NCBI GenBank assembly: GCA_016708465.1
Contig: JADJFT010000011.1
Span: forward strand, 1-64,000
From: Rhodanobacteraceae bacterium
GTDB lineage: Bacteria; Pseudomonadota; Gammaproteobacteria; Xanthomonadales; Ahniellaceae
DNA: 64,000 nt
Direction: 5' to 3'
Below the pieces are notes generated by a model. It worked only from the letters and a program-made list of their open reading frames with translations, was not told the origin of the DNA and did no database searches. Positions 38,221-46,890 of the stretch are shown one piece after another. The first letter of the stretch is position 1. The number at the start of each line of letters is the position of its first letter. Position numbers and translations under genes: made by a program.

Positions 38221-38897
38221 AATGCCGGCTCCGGCAGGGTGGCGATGAACGCGAGGCGCTCATCGACGCCCATCGCCAGCAGCCGCGTGTGTAGCGACTG
38301 GCGTTCCGGCAACGGCAGGCCACGCATGTGCGCCAACAGACGCTGCCGCTCTGGTGGCGTGAAACGCGCGAACATCTCTTGCGCGGCCGCACGCTGTTCC
38401 GGTGGGATTTGCTGCAGCATGCGTTCGCGCGTGCCGATTTGCTGCTCGCTGCGCATACCTTCGACGTAGGCGCGGCGTTCTTTCGGCGACATGCGGTCGA
38501 AGCGGCGGCGCATCTGTGCCCGCTGTTCCGGACCGAGCTTCTGGAAGCGTTGGTAAGCGCCGTGCAGCCGCCGCTGCTGTTCTGGTGGCAATTGCCGGAA
38601 CGCACGGTAACGTTCGCGGATGCGGCGCTTATCGGTATCCGGCAGTTTCTGCCAATCACCAAAACGCTGCGCCACGTCGCGCTTGTCCTGTGCTGTCATC
38701 GCGTTCCAGCGTTGTGCGCCGATCCGCAAGTTCTGCCGTGTTTCCGCCGGCAAGGTCGGCCACTGTTCCGCGAACGCCATCAGCACGCGTTGTTCGGCCG
38801 GCGTCAGTGCATCGAATGTAACCTCATCCGCAGCCGCGGCCAGCGTCGAACCGGCAACCACCAGCAGCGCGAGCGCGAGTGCGCGCAGGCTAGTCAT
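38205..38897 (-). CDS. Secreted DUF3106 protein
   Basis: The chosen ATG at 38897 gives 230 residues with a clean signal peptide (TSLRALALALLVVAGSTLAA). The rest is a run of short helical repeats rich in Arg, Gln and Pro with the family pattern, for example LPPEQQRRLHGAYQRFQKLG and MSPKERRAYVEGMRSEQQIG. DUF3106 proteins are found behind an ECF sigma gene and a small anti-sigma-like gene in this order of bacteria; the function is unknown. The start codon overlaps the stop of the frame upstream (38890), so translation is coupled. A 12-residue longer start at 38933 is possible. Confidence 0.88.
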   Translation of the reverse strand: MTSLRALALALLVVAGSTLAAAADEVTFDALTPAEQRVLMAFAEQWPTLPAETRQNLRIGAQRWNAMTAQDKRDVAQRFGDWQKLPDTDKRRIRERYRAFRQLPPEQQRRLHGAYQRFQKLGPEQRAQMRRRFDRMSPKERRAYVEGMRSEQQIGTRERMLQQIPPEQRAAAQEMFARFTPPERQRLLAHMRGLPLPERQSLHTRLLAMGVDERLAFIATLPEPAFQPTR

Positions 38898-39467
38898 CGG
38901 CAGCAACTGGTTCAGGGTGAGGTGTAGTTTCATCGGACTTGGTTGTGTCGTTTGGCGGTTGGATCGGAACGGTGGCAGCCGGCTTTTCTTTCGGTAGTTC
39001 GCTATCGACACGCACTGGATCTACTGGCTTCCCCTCGGCGTCGGCAAACTCGGCGAGGTAAAGCAGCAACTCGGCACTCGGTGCATCACTAGCGTCACTG
39101 GCATGGGCGTCTAGCCAGAGGCCGGCTGCGCATCCAGCCAAGCATAGAAATCGAGCTCCTCGTAAAGTTCGAGATTCTCGGACCCGGCCAACATCGTGAA
39201 ATCTTCCGGCAGCGTCCCGGTCGGTGGTGCCGGCAACTGTTCCGGAACCAGTCGCGGCCAGATCGCGATCGCCATCGCCAGCGAAAACGCACTCGCGAAC
39301 GTCGCTTGCCAAAGCCATCGTCGCGGCTGCGGTTTCGGTGCCGCCTGCAACGCGGCCTGGCGCGCCTGATTCAATCGCGACAAGGTCGCCGCATCGAGAT
39401 CGCGGGCGCTGGTATCGAGCTGCTGGCGGATGCGTTGTGTCCACGTGTCCTCGTCATGCTCAGCCAT
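38890..39467 (-). CDS. DUF3619-like membrane protein, probable anti-sigma partner (possible frameshift near 39113)
   Basis: From ATG at 39467 the frame gives MAEHDEDTWTQRIRQQLDTS, a coil, one membrane helix (ASAFSLAMAIAIW) and an acidic end (NLELYEELDFYAWLDAQPAS) with a stop at 39111. This matches the small DUF3619-type protein that follows ECF sigma genes in Xanthomonadales. The next 220 bases stay coding-like in another frame (SAELLLYLAEFADAEGKPVD) and end at 38890, overlapping the DUF3106 start. That second piece has no start codon of its own, so either a frameshift near 39113 joins it to the first, or it is a separate gene with an unusual start. The ATG overlaps the end of the sigma gene. 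Confidence 0.65.
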
Positions 39468-40074
39468 GATGTTGCTCCAGTCGTGCGCGCAATGCCGTCA
39501 TCGCACGCGATAGATGGGTCTTGACGCTGCCTTCGCTGCACGCCATCGCCCGCGCCGTGTCGGCGACGTCCAGTCCTTCCCAAATCCGCAACAAGAACGC
39601 TTGCCGCTGTCGGTTCGGCAGTGCGCGCAGCGCGACGTCCAGTGCCATCGCAGTCTCGCCATCGGCAACATGCTGACACGGCAGCGGCACGCGCGGATCG
39701 GCGACATTTGCGAGCGGGTCATTGTCGTCGTCACGACCGACGATACGCTCGATCCACCCGCGCCAGCGCGAACGCACCTGATGGCGACGATGGAAGTCGA
39801 GCAGGCGACTATCGAGCACACGGTGGAACAGCGGTGGCCAATCAGTTGCCGGTTTGTCGCGATAGTTGCGAACAAAAGCGAGCATGCAATCTTGAACGAT
39901 GTCGAGGGCATCCTCGCGGTTACCGACACCGAATTCGGCAATGCGCAAAGCGCGCCGCTCGATGCCGCGCAGGAACGCGTCGAGCGCATCGTGATTGCGG
40001 GCGGCCGGCGTACCGGCACGCGGATTCGCGGGGCGGTCGCTGTCCATCCAGTGCATCGCCAAGGTGTGGGTCAT
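39460..40074 (-). CDS. ECF RNA polymerase sigma factor
   Basis: The 204-residue sigma-70 family protein has region 2 with VGNREDALDIVQDCMLAFVR and LFHRVLDSRLLDFHRRHQVR, a long insert (SRWRGWIERIVGRDDDNDPL), and region 4 with LPNRQRQAFLLRIWEGLDVA and MACSEGSVKTHLSRAMTALR. It heads an operon with the DUF3619-like protein and the DUF3106 protein, which probably hold it in check or are its targets. The start at 40074 is one of several in-frame ATGs and is the least certain point. Confidence 0.9.
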   Translation of the reverse strand: MTHTLAMHWMDSDRPANPRAGTPAARNHDALDAFLRGIERRALRIAEFGVGNREDALDIVQDCMLAFVRNYRDKPATDWPPLFHRVLDSRLLDFHRRHQVRSRWRGWIERIVGRDDDNDPLANVADPRVPLPCQHVADGETAMALDVALRALPNRQRQAFLLRIWEGLDVADTARAMACSEGSVKTHLSRAMTALRARLEQHHG

Positions 40075-40554
40075 TGTAGGGCCGCCATCGGGATTCCAAG
40101 AGGGGTAACGCTGACTGAGAAAATCGGTTGACACGGCGCGCGAGTGCCGCTCTACCGCATTCCTGCTCGGCGCCGATTTGTGGCGTAGTTCACAGGCACT
40201 GAAATGCTTGTCAAGCACCGCCGATCGTGTATCGAAGCGGCTGCAACATGTCAGCACCGAACACGTAAAGCACTGTTCTAATTGGATAAAATATTGTGGC
40301 TAGTTTTTGACCGGGCAAGCTGTAGGCCGCGCCAGCACGCGTTCCGTCGCGCTTGTTCGACGCACAATCCACACAGTTATCCACAGAATCTGTGGATAAG
40401 GCTGTTTCTAGCGGCATATCAACCGGTTGACGTGGATTTCTCGACTTGAAATCACGAGGCATCACGTCACTCACGCGTACTGCCGATGTTTGGAATGATC
40501 CGGCCTGTGGAACCAACCGCTAGACTGCGCGGCCTCGCCTCCGAGCGCGCTTTC
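40075..40554. other. Divergent intergenic region between the sigma operon and priA
   Basis: These 480 bases hold no convincing gene. The composition is clearly lower in GC around 40260-40300. The region must contain promoters for the minus-strand sigma operon and for priA on the plus strand, and carries the DnaA-box pair described separately. Confidence 0.6.
40377..40399. promoter_or_regulatory. Inverted pair of perfect DnaA boxes
   Basis: TTATCCACA at 40377-40385 and its exact inverse TGTGGATAA at 40391-40399 are separated by five bases. Both match the strict DnaA box consensus TTATNCACA. A third, weaker box-like sequence (AATCCACAC) lies a few bases upstream at 40366-40374. No dnaA or dnaN gene is nearby, so this is not the standard origin; binding of DnaA at the priA promoter is the simplest reading. 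Confidence 0.7.
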
Positions 40555-42726
40555 ATGCCCGTCATCTTGCGCGTGGCCGTGCCCGTGCCGCTGCCTGAAT
40601 TATTTGACTACCTGCCGCCGGCGGATGTGACCATCGCCGACATCGCGCTTGGCGCACGCCTGCGCGTGCCATTCGGCGCCCGTGAACTGATCGGCGTGGT
40701 GGTTGAACATGCCGAGGTTGCGGCAAGCCCGAAGTTGCGTGCCGCGATATCGCTGTTCGATCCAGCACCGGTATTTCCGGAGCCGCTGTGGCGGAGCCTG
40801 CTGTGGGCAGCGCGCTACTACGCCTATCCACTCGGCGAAGCGCTGGCCAGCGCCTTGCCGGCGCCGGTACGCGAACGCCTGGAGACAGCGCCGTCACATC
40901 GCGACCTGGTATTGCGCCTGCGGCCCGATCCGGATCAGCGCGCGAAGCTGCGCGACGGCAGCGCGCCCGCCGCGATGTATGACGCGCTATTGGATGGTCC
41001 GCGCAACTGGACGACGTTACGCGTGCAGATCGCGCAGGCGGCAACGGCGAAACGGCGACTGCTGCAACTTGGCCTGATCGACACACTCTCGCTGGACGAC
41101 GCACCACGCCGCTTCCAGACCACCGCGCCCGAATTGAATCCCGGTCAAGCCAATGCCGTCGCGCAGATCATCGCGACCTTGGGTGGCTTCACCACCACCC
41201 TGCTCGAAGGCATTACCGGCAGCGGCAAGACCGAGGTTTATCTGGCGGCGATGCAGCAGGTACTGGCACGTGGTGAGCAGGTGCTGGTGCTGGTGCCGGA
41301 AATCGGATTGACGCCGCAGACGGTGGCGCGCTTCCGCGAGCGCTTGGCGGCGCCGGTACTGACCTGGCATTCCGGGCTCGCCGACGGTGCGCGCGGGCGC
41401 GCTTTCGAACGCGCCCGCAGCGATAGCCCGCTGGTGGTGATCGGCACGCGTTCGGCGGTATTCGCGCCGCTGCCGAAGCTCGGACTGATCATCATCGATG
41501 AAGAACACGATGCGTCGTTTAAGCAGCACGAAGGCTTTCGCTACCATGCCCGCGACGTGGCTTTGGTGCGCGCGAAGCACGGTGTTACGGCCGTCGTGCT
41601 TGGCAGCGCAACGCCGGCGCTGGAAAGCCTCGCGAATGTCGCACGCGGTCGCTACCAGCACGTGCGTTTGGACACGCGTGCCGGCCATGCGCAGCCGCCC
41701 ACGGTCGAAGTCATTGATGTGCGCCGTGAGCGCTTGCAGGATGGTCTCGGCGCAGGTGTGTTAAGCGCAATTGGCGATGTCGTGGCGCGCGGTGAGCAAG
41801 CACTGGTCTTTCGCAATCGCCGCGGCTTCGCGCCGGTCCTGCATTGCATCGACTGTGGTTGGCACAGCGACTGCGAACGCTGCGACCGACCCTACACCTT
41901 GCATCGTGGGCGGGCGCGCCTGATCTGTCATCACTGCAGCCGCGAGCGGCCGATCCCGAAGCAATGCCCGGCCTGCAATAGCGACAGTCTGACCCCCGTC
42001 GGCATCGGTACCGAACGTCTTGAAGCCGCACTGACGCAGCGGTTCCCACAGATTCCCGTACTCCGTCTCGATCGCGACAGTGCACGTTCGGCCGATCAGT
42101 TCGAACGTGTGCTCGCGCGCGCCCATGCCGGTGAGGCTTGCATCTTGGTTGGTACCCAAATGCTCGCCAAGGGTCATGACCTGCACGGCGTGACCCTGGC
42201 GGTCATCGCCGATGCCGACGGCGGGCTGTACAGCGCCGATCCGCGCGCCAGCGAGCGCTTGGCACAACTGGTCGTGCAGGTCGCTGGGAGGGCAGGGCGT
42301 GGTGCGCGGCGCGGTCGGGTACTGATCCAGACGCATCATCCCGAACATGCGTTATTCCGAACTTTGCTGTCCGGCGGCTACCCGGCGTTTGCGCACGCCG
42401 AACTGCGATTGCGCGAGGCATTGTCGCTACCGCCGTTTTCGTCGCAGGTGATCTTGCGTGCCGAAGCGCGCGAACGTCCGCAGATCGAGCGGTTCCTGCG
42501 CGATGCCGCGGCCATGGTTTGCCACGATGGCGTCAGTGTCGCCGGCCCATTGGCTGCGCCACATGCCCGCCGAGCCGGCTACGAGCGCGCGCAACTGCTG
42601 CTTGAAGCGGTGCAGCGGCGCGACCTGCATGCCGCTCTCGAAGCCTTGCTGCCACAGATCTACACGCACCCACTGGCGCGCAAACTGCGCTGGTCGCTGG
42701 ACGTCGACCCGATTGCCGTCGACTGA
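40555..42726 (+). CDS. priA: Primosomal replication restart helicase PriA
   Basis: PriA reloads the replisome at stalled forks. The 723-residue protein has the N-terminal 3'-DNA-end binding domain (LRVAVPVPLPELFDYLPPAD), Walker A GITGSGKTEVYLAAMQQVLA near residue 225, a DEEH box (LIIIDEEHDASFKQHEG) and the zinc-binding insert with pairs CIDC, CERC, CHHC and CPAC between about residues 425 and 475. Motif VI and the C-terminal domain are complete (VAGRAGRGARRGRVLIQTHH). I start at the second ATG (40555) because earlier frames lack the conserved beginning. Confidence 0.97.
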   Translation: MPVILRVAVPVPLPELFDYLPPADVTIADIALGARLRVPFGARELIGVVVEHAEVAASPKLRAAISLFDPAPVFPEPLWRSLLWAARYYAYPLGEALASALPAPVRERLETAPSHRDLVLRLRPDPDQRAKLRDGSAPAAMYDALLDGPRNWTTLRVQIAQAATAKRRLLQLGLIDTLSLDDAPRRFQTTAPELNPGQANAVAQIIATLGGFTTTLLEGITGSGKTEVYLAAMQQVLARGEQVLVLVPEIGLTPQTVARFRERLAAPVLTWHSGLADGARGRAFERARSDSPLVVIGTRSAVFAPLPKLGLIIIDEEHDASFKQHEGFRYHARDVALVRAKHGVTAVVLGSATPALESLANVARGRYQHVRLDTRAGHAQPPTVEVIDVRRERLQDGLGAGVLSAIGDVVARGEQALVFRNRRGFAPVLHCIDCGWHSDCERCDRPYTLHRGRARLICHHCSRERPIPKQCPACNSDSLTPVGIGTERLEAALTQRFPQIPVLRLDRDSARSADQFERVLARAHAGEACILVGTQMLAKGHDLHGVTLAVIADADGGLYSADPRASERLAQLVVQVAGRAGRGARRGRVLIQTHHPEHALFRTLLSGGYPAFAHAELRLREALSLPPFSSQVILRAEARERPQIERFLRDAAAMVCHDGVSVAGPLAAPHARRAGYERAQLLLEAVQRRDLHAALEALLPQIYTHPLARKLRWSLDVDPIAVD

Positions 42727-42764
42727 ACGCTTGCCAGATGCCGCGCGATCGCGACACTAGCGCC

Positions 42765-43697
42765 ATGACCGATACCCCTTATCCACGCGATCTGATCGGC
42801 TACGGCCGCAATCCACCCCAAGCACGCTGGCCGCGAAATGCCCGCATCGCCGTGCAGTTCGTGCTGAATGTTGAGGAGGGCGGCGAGAATTGCGTCTTGC
42901 ATGGCGACGGCGGTTCGGAGCAGTTCCTGTCCGAGATCATCGGCGCCGCGAGTTATCCCGATCGCCACCTCAGTATGGAGTCGATCTACGAATATGGCGC
43001 CCGCGTCGGCGGTTGGCGCATCCTGCGCGAGTTCGAACGTCGCCGCCTGCCGTTGACCGTGTTCGCGGTGGCGATGGCGATGCAGCGGCATCCGGAGTTC
43101 ACCCAGGCCTGTATCGAACAGGGCCACGAGATTGCATGCCATGGCTGGCGCTGGATCCATTACCAAAATATTCCCGAGGACATCGAGCGCGAGCACCTCG
43201 AACGCGCGGTCGCCATCCATCGTGCGCTCACCGGCAGTGCGCCGCTCGGCTGGTACACCGGCCGTGATTCGCCGAATACGCGACGCCTGGTGGTCGAACA
43301 CGGCGGCTTCGAATATGACAGCGACTATTACGGCGACGATCTGCCGTTCTGGACCGAAGTCGACCTCGGCGCCGGTGTGCGCCAGCCGCACTTGATCGTT
43401 CCCTACACGCTCGACTGCAACGACATGCGCTTTGCGACGCCGCAGGGTTTCAATACCGCAGCGCATTTCTTCGAGTATCTGCGCGACAGTTTCGACACGC
43501 TGTACGCAGAAGGCACAGAAACGCCGCGGATGATGTCGATCGGCATGCACTGCCGCTTGCTCGGTCGTCCGGGGCGGATCGTCGCGCTGCAACGCTTTCT
43601 CGACCACATCGCGAAACACGAACACGTCTGGGTCTGCCGGCGCATCGACATCGCGCGGCATTGGAAGGCCACACATCCGTTTATTGCCGCAAACTAG
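42765..43697 (+). CDS. puuE: PuuE-type allantoinase / polysaccharide deacetylase family protein
   Basis: The 310-residue protein closely follows the PuuE family: YPRDLIGYGRNPPQARWPRN at the start, FVLNVEEGGENCVLHGDGG, the conserved HGWRWIHYQ near residue 125 and GWYTGRDSPNTRRLVVEHGG near 165. PuuE hydrolyses allantoin to allantoate without metal dependence of the classical enzyme. No urate or allantoate genes lie nearby, so the substrate could differ. The gene begins 38 bases after priA on the same strand. Confidence 0.87.
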   Translation: MTDTPYPRDLIGYGRNPPQARWPRNARIAVQFVLNVEEGGENCVLHGDGGSEQFLSEIIGAASYPDRHLSMESIYEYGARVGGWRILREFERRRLPLTVFAVAMAMQRHPEFTQACIEQGHEIACHGWRWIHYQNIPEDIEREHLERAVAIHRALTGSAPLGWYTGRDSPNTRRLVVEHGGFEYDSDYYGDDLPFWTEVDLGAGVRQPHLIVPYTLDCNDMRFATPQGFNTAAHFFEYLRDSFDTLYAEGTETPRMMSIGMHCRLLGRPGRIVALQRFLDHIAKHEHVWVCRRIDIARHWKATHPFIAAN

Positions 43698-43906
43698 TTC
43701 GAGCCCGGTTTGATTGCTTTGTCTGGAAATGTGATTGCCTGCGGATTGCACGCTTGAGCAATCACTCATTACATTTTGTCATCAACGCGATTTCACGTTT
43801 TTTTCACGGCAACACTGTTTTTTTTTCGTTATTCTCAGGTGTCGTTCATACAACGCCTATCGGCGTTTCGAATGAGTCACGGCATCGGCCATAGGAGAAC
43901 CAAGCA

Positions 43907-46795
43907 ATGATTGACCGTAAAAAACTTCCGAATACCAACCGACTGAGCGCCGCCATCCTGGCAGCCATGCTCGGCTCATTGGTCCTTCCGCAGCTCGCGC
44001 ATGCCCAGGACAACGCAAACTCGACCGCCGCGCAAACGGGCGAAGACGAGGGTGAGGGCGATAGCAAGGCCAAGGCCAAGGACAAGGACGCCCAAGCGAT
44101 GGAAAAAGTGATCGTTACCGGATCACTGATTCCACAGACCGAACTCGAGACTTTCACGCCAGTCACGATCATTTCGGCAGAAGACATCAAGGTTCGCGGC
44201 TACACGCAGATTTCCGATGCAGTGAAGGAAAGCTCCTTCGCAACCGGTGGCGTGCAAGGCTCGCAGACCTCGGCCTCGTTCACTCAGGGCGCTGAAACCG
44301 CCAGCCTGTTCGGCTTGAGCGTTGGCTACACCAAATACCTGATTGACGGTCGCCCGATGGCCGACTATCCGGCGCTGTACAACGGCAGCGACGCGTTCAA
44401 CAATATTTCCGGCATTCCGATCGAACTGGTGGACCGCATCGAAATTCTGCCGGGCGGCCAGTCCTCGCTGTATGGCTCGGATGCCATCGCCGGCGTCATC
44501 AACATCATTTTGAAAAAGCAGCTCGACAACACCACCATCAGCGTCCGTGGCGGCGCCTTCACTGATGGCGGTGGTGATGTCGGCCGCATCAGCGCGGCGT
44601 CTGGATTCAGCGCTGCCGACGACCGTCTCAGCGTGCTCGTCGGTGCGCAGTACGAGAAGAGCAACCCGATCTGGGGCTATGACCGCGACCTGACCCGCCA
44701 ATACAACCTCGACGGCACCAGCGCGCCGCTCGTGGGTCGCGACTGGCTGGTCTACAGCCCGTTCACCAGCTACAACTTTCCTCTCGGTCCGGAAGTTTGC
44801 GGCAATGTCGGCACGGGCTTCGGTGGCACCATCGGTCTGCAGGTCCGTCCGGGCTTTGGCGACGAGCTGTATTGCGGCTCCCCGTTCTCCCCGGGCTACC
44901 GTACGCTCAAGAGCGGCAAAGATGCTTGGCAGCTGTACACGCACGCGACCTTCGCGCTGAACGACGCGCACGAACTCTATGGCAACGTGCTCTATAGCCG
45001 CGAAGAGGTCGACTATCACATCGGTTCGAGCTACACGTGGTGGGGCACGGGCGTTGAATGGGGCTATTTCTACGATCCGGACGCCGACGATCTTCTCAAC
45101 CTGCAGCGCGTCTTCGTGCCTGAAGATTGGGGCAGCCGCGACGGCTACGAAAACTCGATGAGTACCGACATCAGTCGTTCTTATGCCGTGAACTTCGGCA
45201 GCCGCGGCTTGGTTGGCGAATCGAACTGGGACTATGACGCCTCGCTGTCGCACACCAACTACGACCTCGACGAACAGAGCTGGGCGCGCTTTGCCGGCCC
45301 GATCAATGAGTTCTTCCGCAACCGCGTGCTGGGCCCGCAGCAGGGTCTGGATCCGTACTACGGCGCCTATCCGGTCTTCACGCCGGACTACAGTCAGTTC
45401 TACACGCTGCTCACAGCGGCAGAAATTGCGCAATTCAGCGGCGATATCAGCTCACGCAGCAATACCTCGGACACGATGTTGCGCGCACAGTTCACCAACG
45501 CCTCCCTGTTCAGTCTCTCCGGTGGCGATGCCGGTGTGGCGCTGGCGGTTGAAGGCGCGCGTCAGGATTGGGACTACTCGCCGGATCCGCGTCTACTGAA
45601 CGGCGAAATCTGGGGCACCACGGCCACCGACGGCCGCGGTGAACGCGATCGTTACGCGGTCACTGGCGAACTGCGCCTGCCGGTCTTCGAAATGCTGACC
45701 GCATCGCTCTCCTCGCGCTACGACTCGTACCATCCAGATGGTGCCGATTCGTCGAGCAAGGCGACCTATTCGCTCGGCCTCGAGTTCCGTCCGATCGACA
45801 CCCTTCTGTTCCGCGGCAAGCTCGGCACCGCCTTCAAGGCACCGACCCTGCCCGACCAGTTCCAGGCGCCGAGCGGTTACTACTCGTTCGTCACCGACTA
45901 CTACCGTTGTGCACAAGCCGGCTTTACGCCAGACAACATCGACGCTTGCCCGGCAGCGGATTCGAACCGCCAGTTCTTCGGCCAGACCGAGGGTGGTCTG
46001 GACCTGAAGCCGCTGACAGCCGACGTGTGGAGCGCGGGCGTGGTCTGGGCGCCGATGCCGGAACTGTCGTTCGCGGTGGATTACCACGACTGGGACATCC
46101 GCAACGAAATCCAGCCGCAGAGCGCGGGTGGCTTGGCCTTGCGCGAGTATCTCTGCCGTACCGGTCAGCCGGGCTACGACATCAACTCGCCAACCTGTCA
46201 GGAGGCGATCGCGCGCATCACTCGCAACGCCACCGGCCGCATCACCGAGATCAGCACGCCAAAGGTGAACGAAGCACAACAGTTGCTTGAAGCGGTGACA
46301 CTGGCAAGCCGCTACGAGCTCGACATGGGCAAGGGCGGCGGCCTGATGATGAATGTCTCGTACACCAAGAATCTCGAACACCAGTCCGTGTCGTTCGTGG
46401 GTGATGAGGCGGTGGACCTGATGAACCGACCGGGTTACAGCAGCGATCCGCACTACAAGGCGAACGCATCGGCGACCTGGTCACTCAATCAGCTGAGCAC
46501 GACCCTGTACGCCAACCACATGGGTCCGACCCCGAACAACCGGGCACGCACGCTGGACAGCTACAGCGATCCGCTCGCGGGCAAGCTGTCGTCGTTCACC
46601 CTCTACAACCTGAGCTTGAACTACGCGTTTACCGACGCGTTGGATGTCTCGTTGATGGTGAACAACCTGTTCAACAGCATGCCTCCGTTCGACCCGACTT
46701 ATCCGGGTTCCTCCGGCGCACCGTACAACTCGGCGCAATACTCGCCGTTTGGTCGGGCCATCTACCTCGAGGCGCGTTACGACCTCGGCAAGTAA
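43907..46795 (+). CDS. TonB-dependent receptor (large-substrate type)
   Basis: The 962-residue receptor has a long signal sequence (AAILAAMLGSLVLPQLAHAQ), an acidic Lys/Asp-rich spacer (residues about 45-68), a TonB box (EKVIVTGSLI), a plug domain (ELVDRIEILPGGQSSLYGSD) and a barrel ending in Lys after YLEARYDLGK. There is no STN domain. The ribosome site AGGAG lies ten bases upstream. An upstream leader of 200 bases is AT-rich for this genome. This layout fits receptors for glycans or peptides, the kind abundant in Xanthomonadales; the ligand is unknown. It is followed by a terminator and a sulfotransferase gene. Confidence 0.94.
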   Translation: MIDRKKLPNTNRLSAAILAAMLGSLVLPQLAHAQDNANSTAAQTGEDEGEGDSKAKAKDKDAQAMEKVIVTGSLIPQTELETFTPVTIISAEDIKVRGYTQISDAVKESSFATGGVQGSQTSASFTQGAETASLFGLSVGYTKYLIDGRPMADYPALYNGSDAFNNISGIPIELVDRIEILPGGQSSLYGSDAIAGVINIILKKQLDNTTISVRGGAFTDGGGDVGRISAASGFSAADDRLSVLVGAQYEKSNPIWGYDRDLTRQYNLDGTSAPLVGRDWLVYSPFTSYNFPLGPEVCGNVGTGFGGTIGLQVRPGFGDELYCGSPFSPGYRTLKSGKDAWQLYTHATFALNDAHELYGNVLYSREEVDYHIGSSYTWWGTGVEWGYFYDPDADDLLNLQRVFVPEDWGSRDGYENSMSTDISRSYAVNFGSRGLVGESNWDYDASLSHTNYDLDEQSWARFAGPINEFFRNRVLGPQQGLDPYYGAYPVFTPDYSQFYTLLTAAEIAQFSGDISSRSNTSDTMLRAQFTNASLFSLSGGDAGVALAVEGARQDWDYSPDPRLLNGEIWGTTATDGRGERDRYAVTGELRLPVFEMLTASLSSRYDSYHPDGADSSSKATYSLGLEFRPIDTLLFRGKLGTAFKAPTLPDQFQAPSGYYSFVTDYYRCAQAGFTPDNIDACPAADSNRQFFGQTEGGLDLKPLTADVWSAGVVWAPMPELSFAVDYHDWDIRNEIQPQSAGGLALREYLCRTGQPGYDINSPTCQEAIARITRNATGRITEISTPKVNEAQQLLEAVTLASRYELDMGKGGGLMMNVSYTKNLEHQSVSFVGDEAVDLMNRPGYSSDPHYKANASATWSLNQLSTTLYANHMGPTPNNRARTLDSYSDPLAGKLSSFTLYNLSLNYAFTDALDVSLMVNNLFNSMPPFDPTYPGSSGAPYNSAQYSPFGRAIYLEARYDLGK

Positions 46796-46829
46796 TGGTT
46801 GCCGGCTTCCTGCCGGCACCTGATCGACT

Positions 46830-46863
46830 GCGGCCCCGTTCTCCGGACGGGGCCGCTTTTTTT
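46830..46863 (+). terminator. Intrinsic terminator between receptor and sulfotransferase genes
   Basis: Ten-base arms GCGGCCCCGT at 46830-46839 and ACGGGGCCGC at 46847-46856 form a perfect stem with a seven-base loop, followed by seven T. It lies 35 bases after the receptor stop and only 27 bases before the next start codon. Confidence 0.93.
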
Positions 46864-46890
46864 GGTTTTCTACGCACGAGCCAACCAACC

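Noticed and set aside
40211..40516. Minus-strand frame of 101 residues before priA
   Set aside because: Low-complexity composition, no start signal, and it crosses the DnaA boxes and the likely promoter region.
43852..43867. Six-base hairpin in the receptor leader
   Set aside because: It may form in the mRNA, but it is short and has no supporting context for a riboswitch or attenuator.
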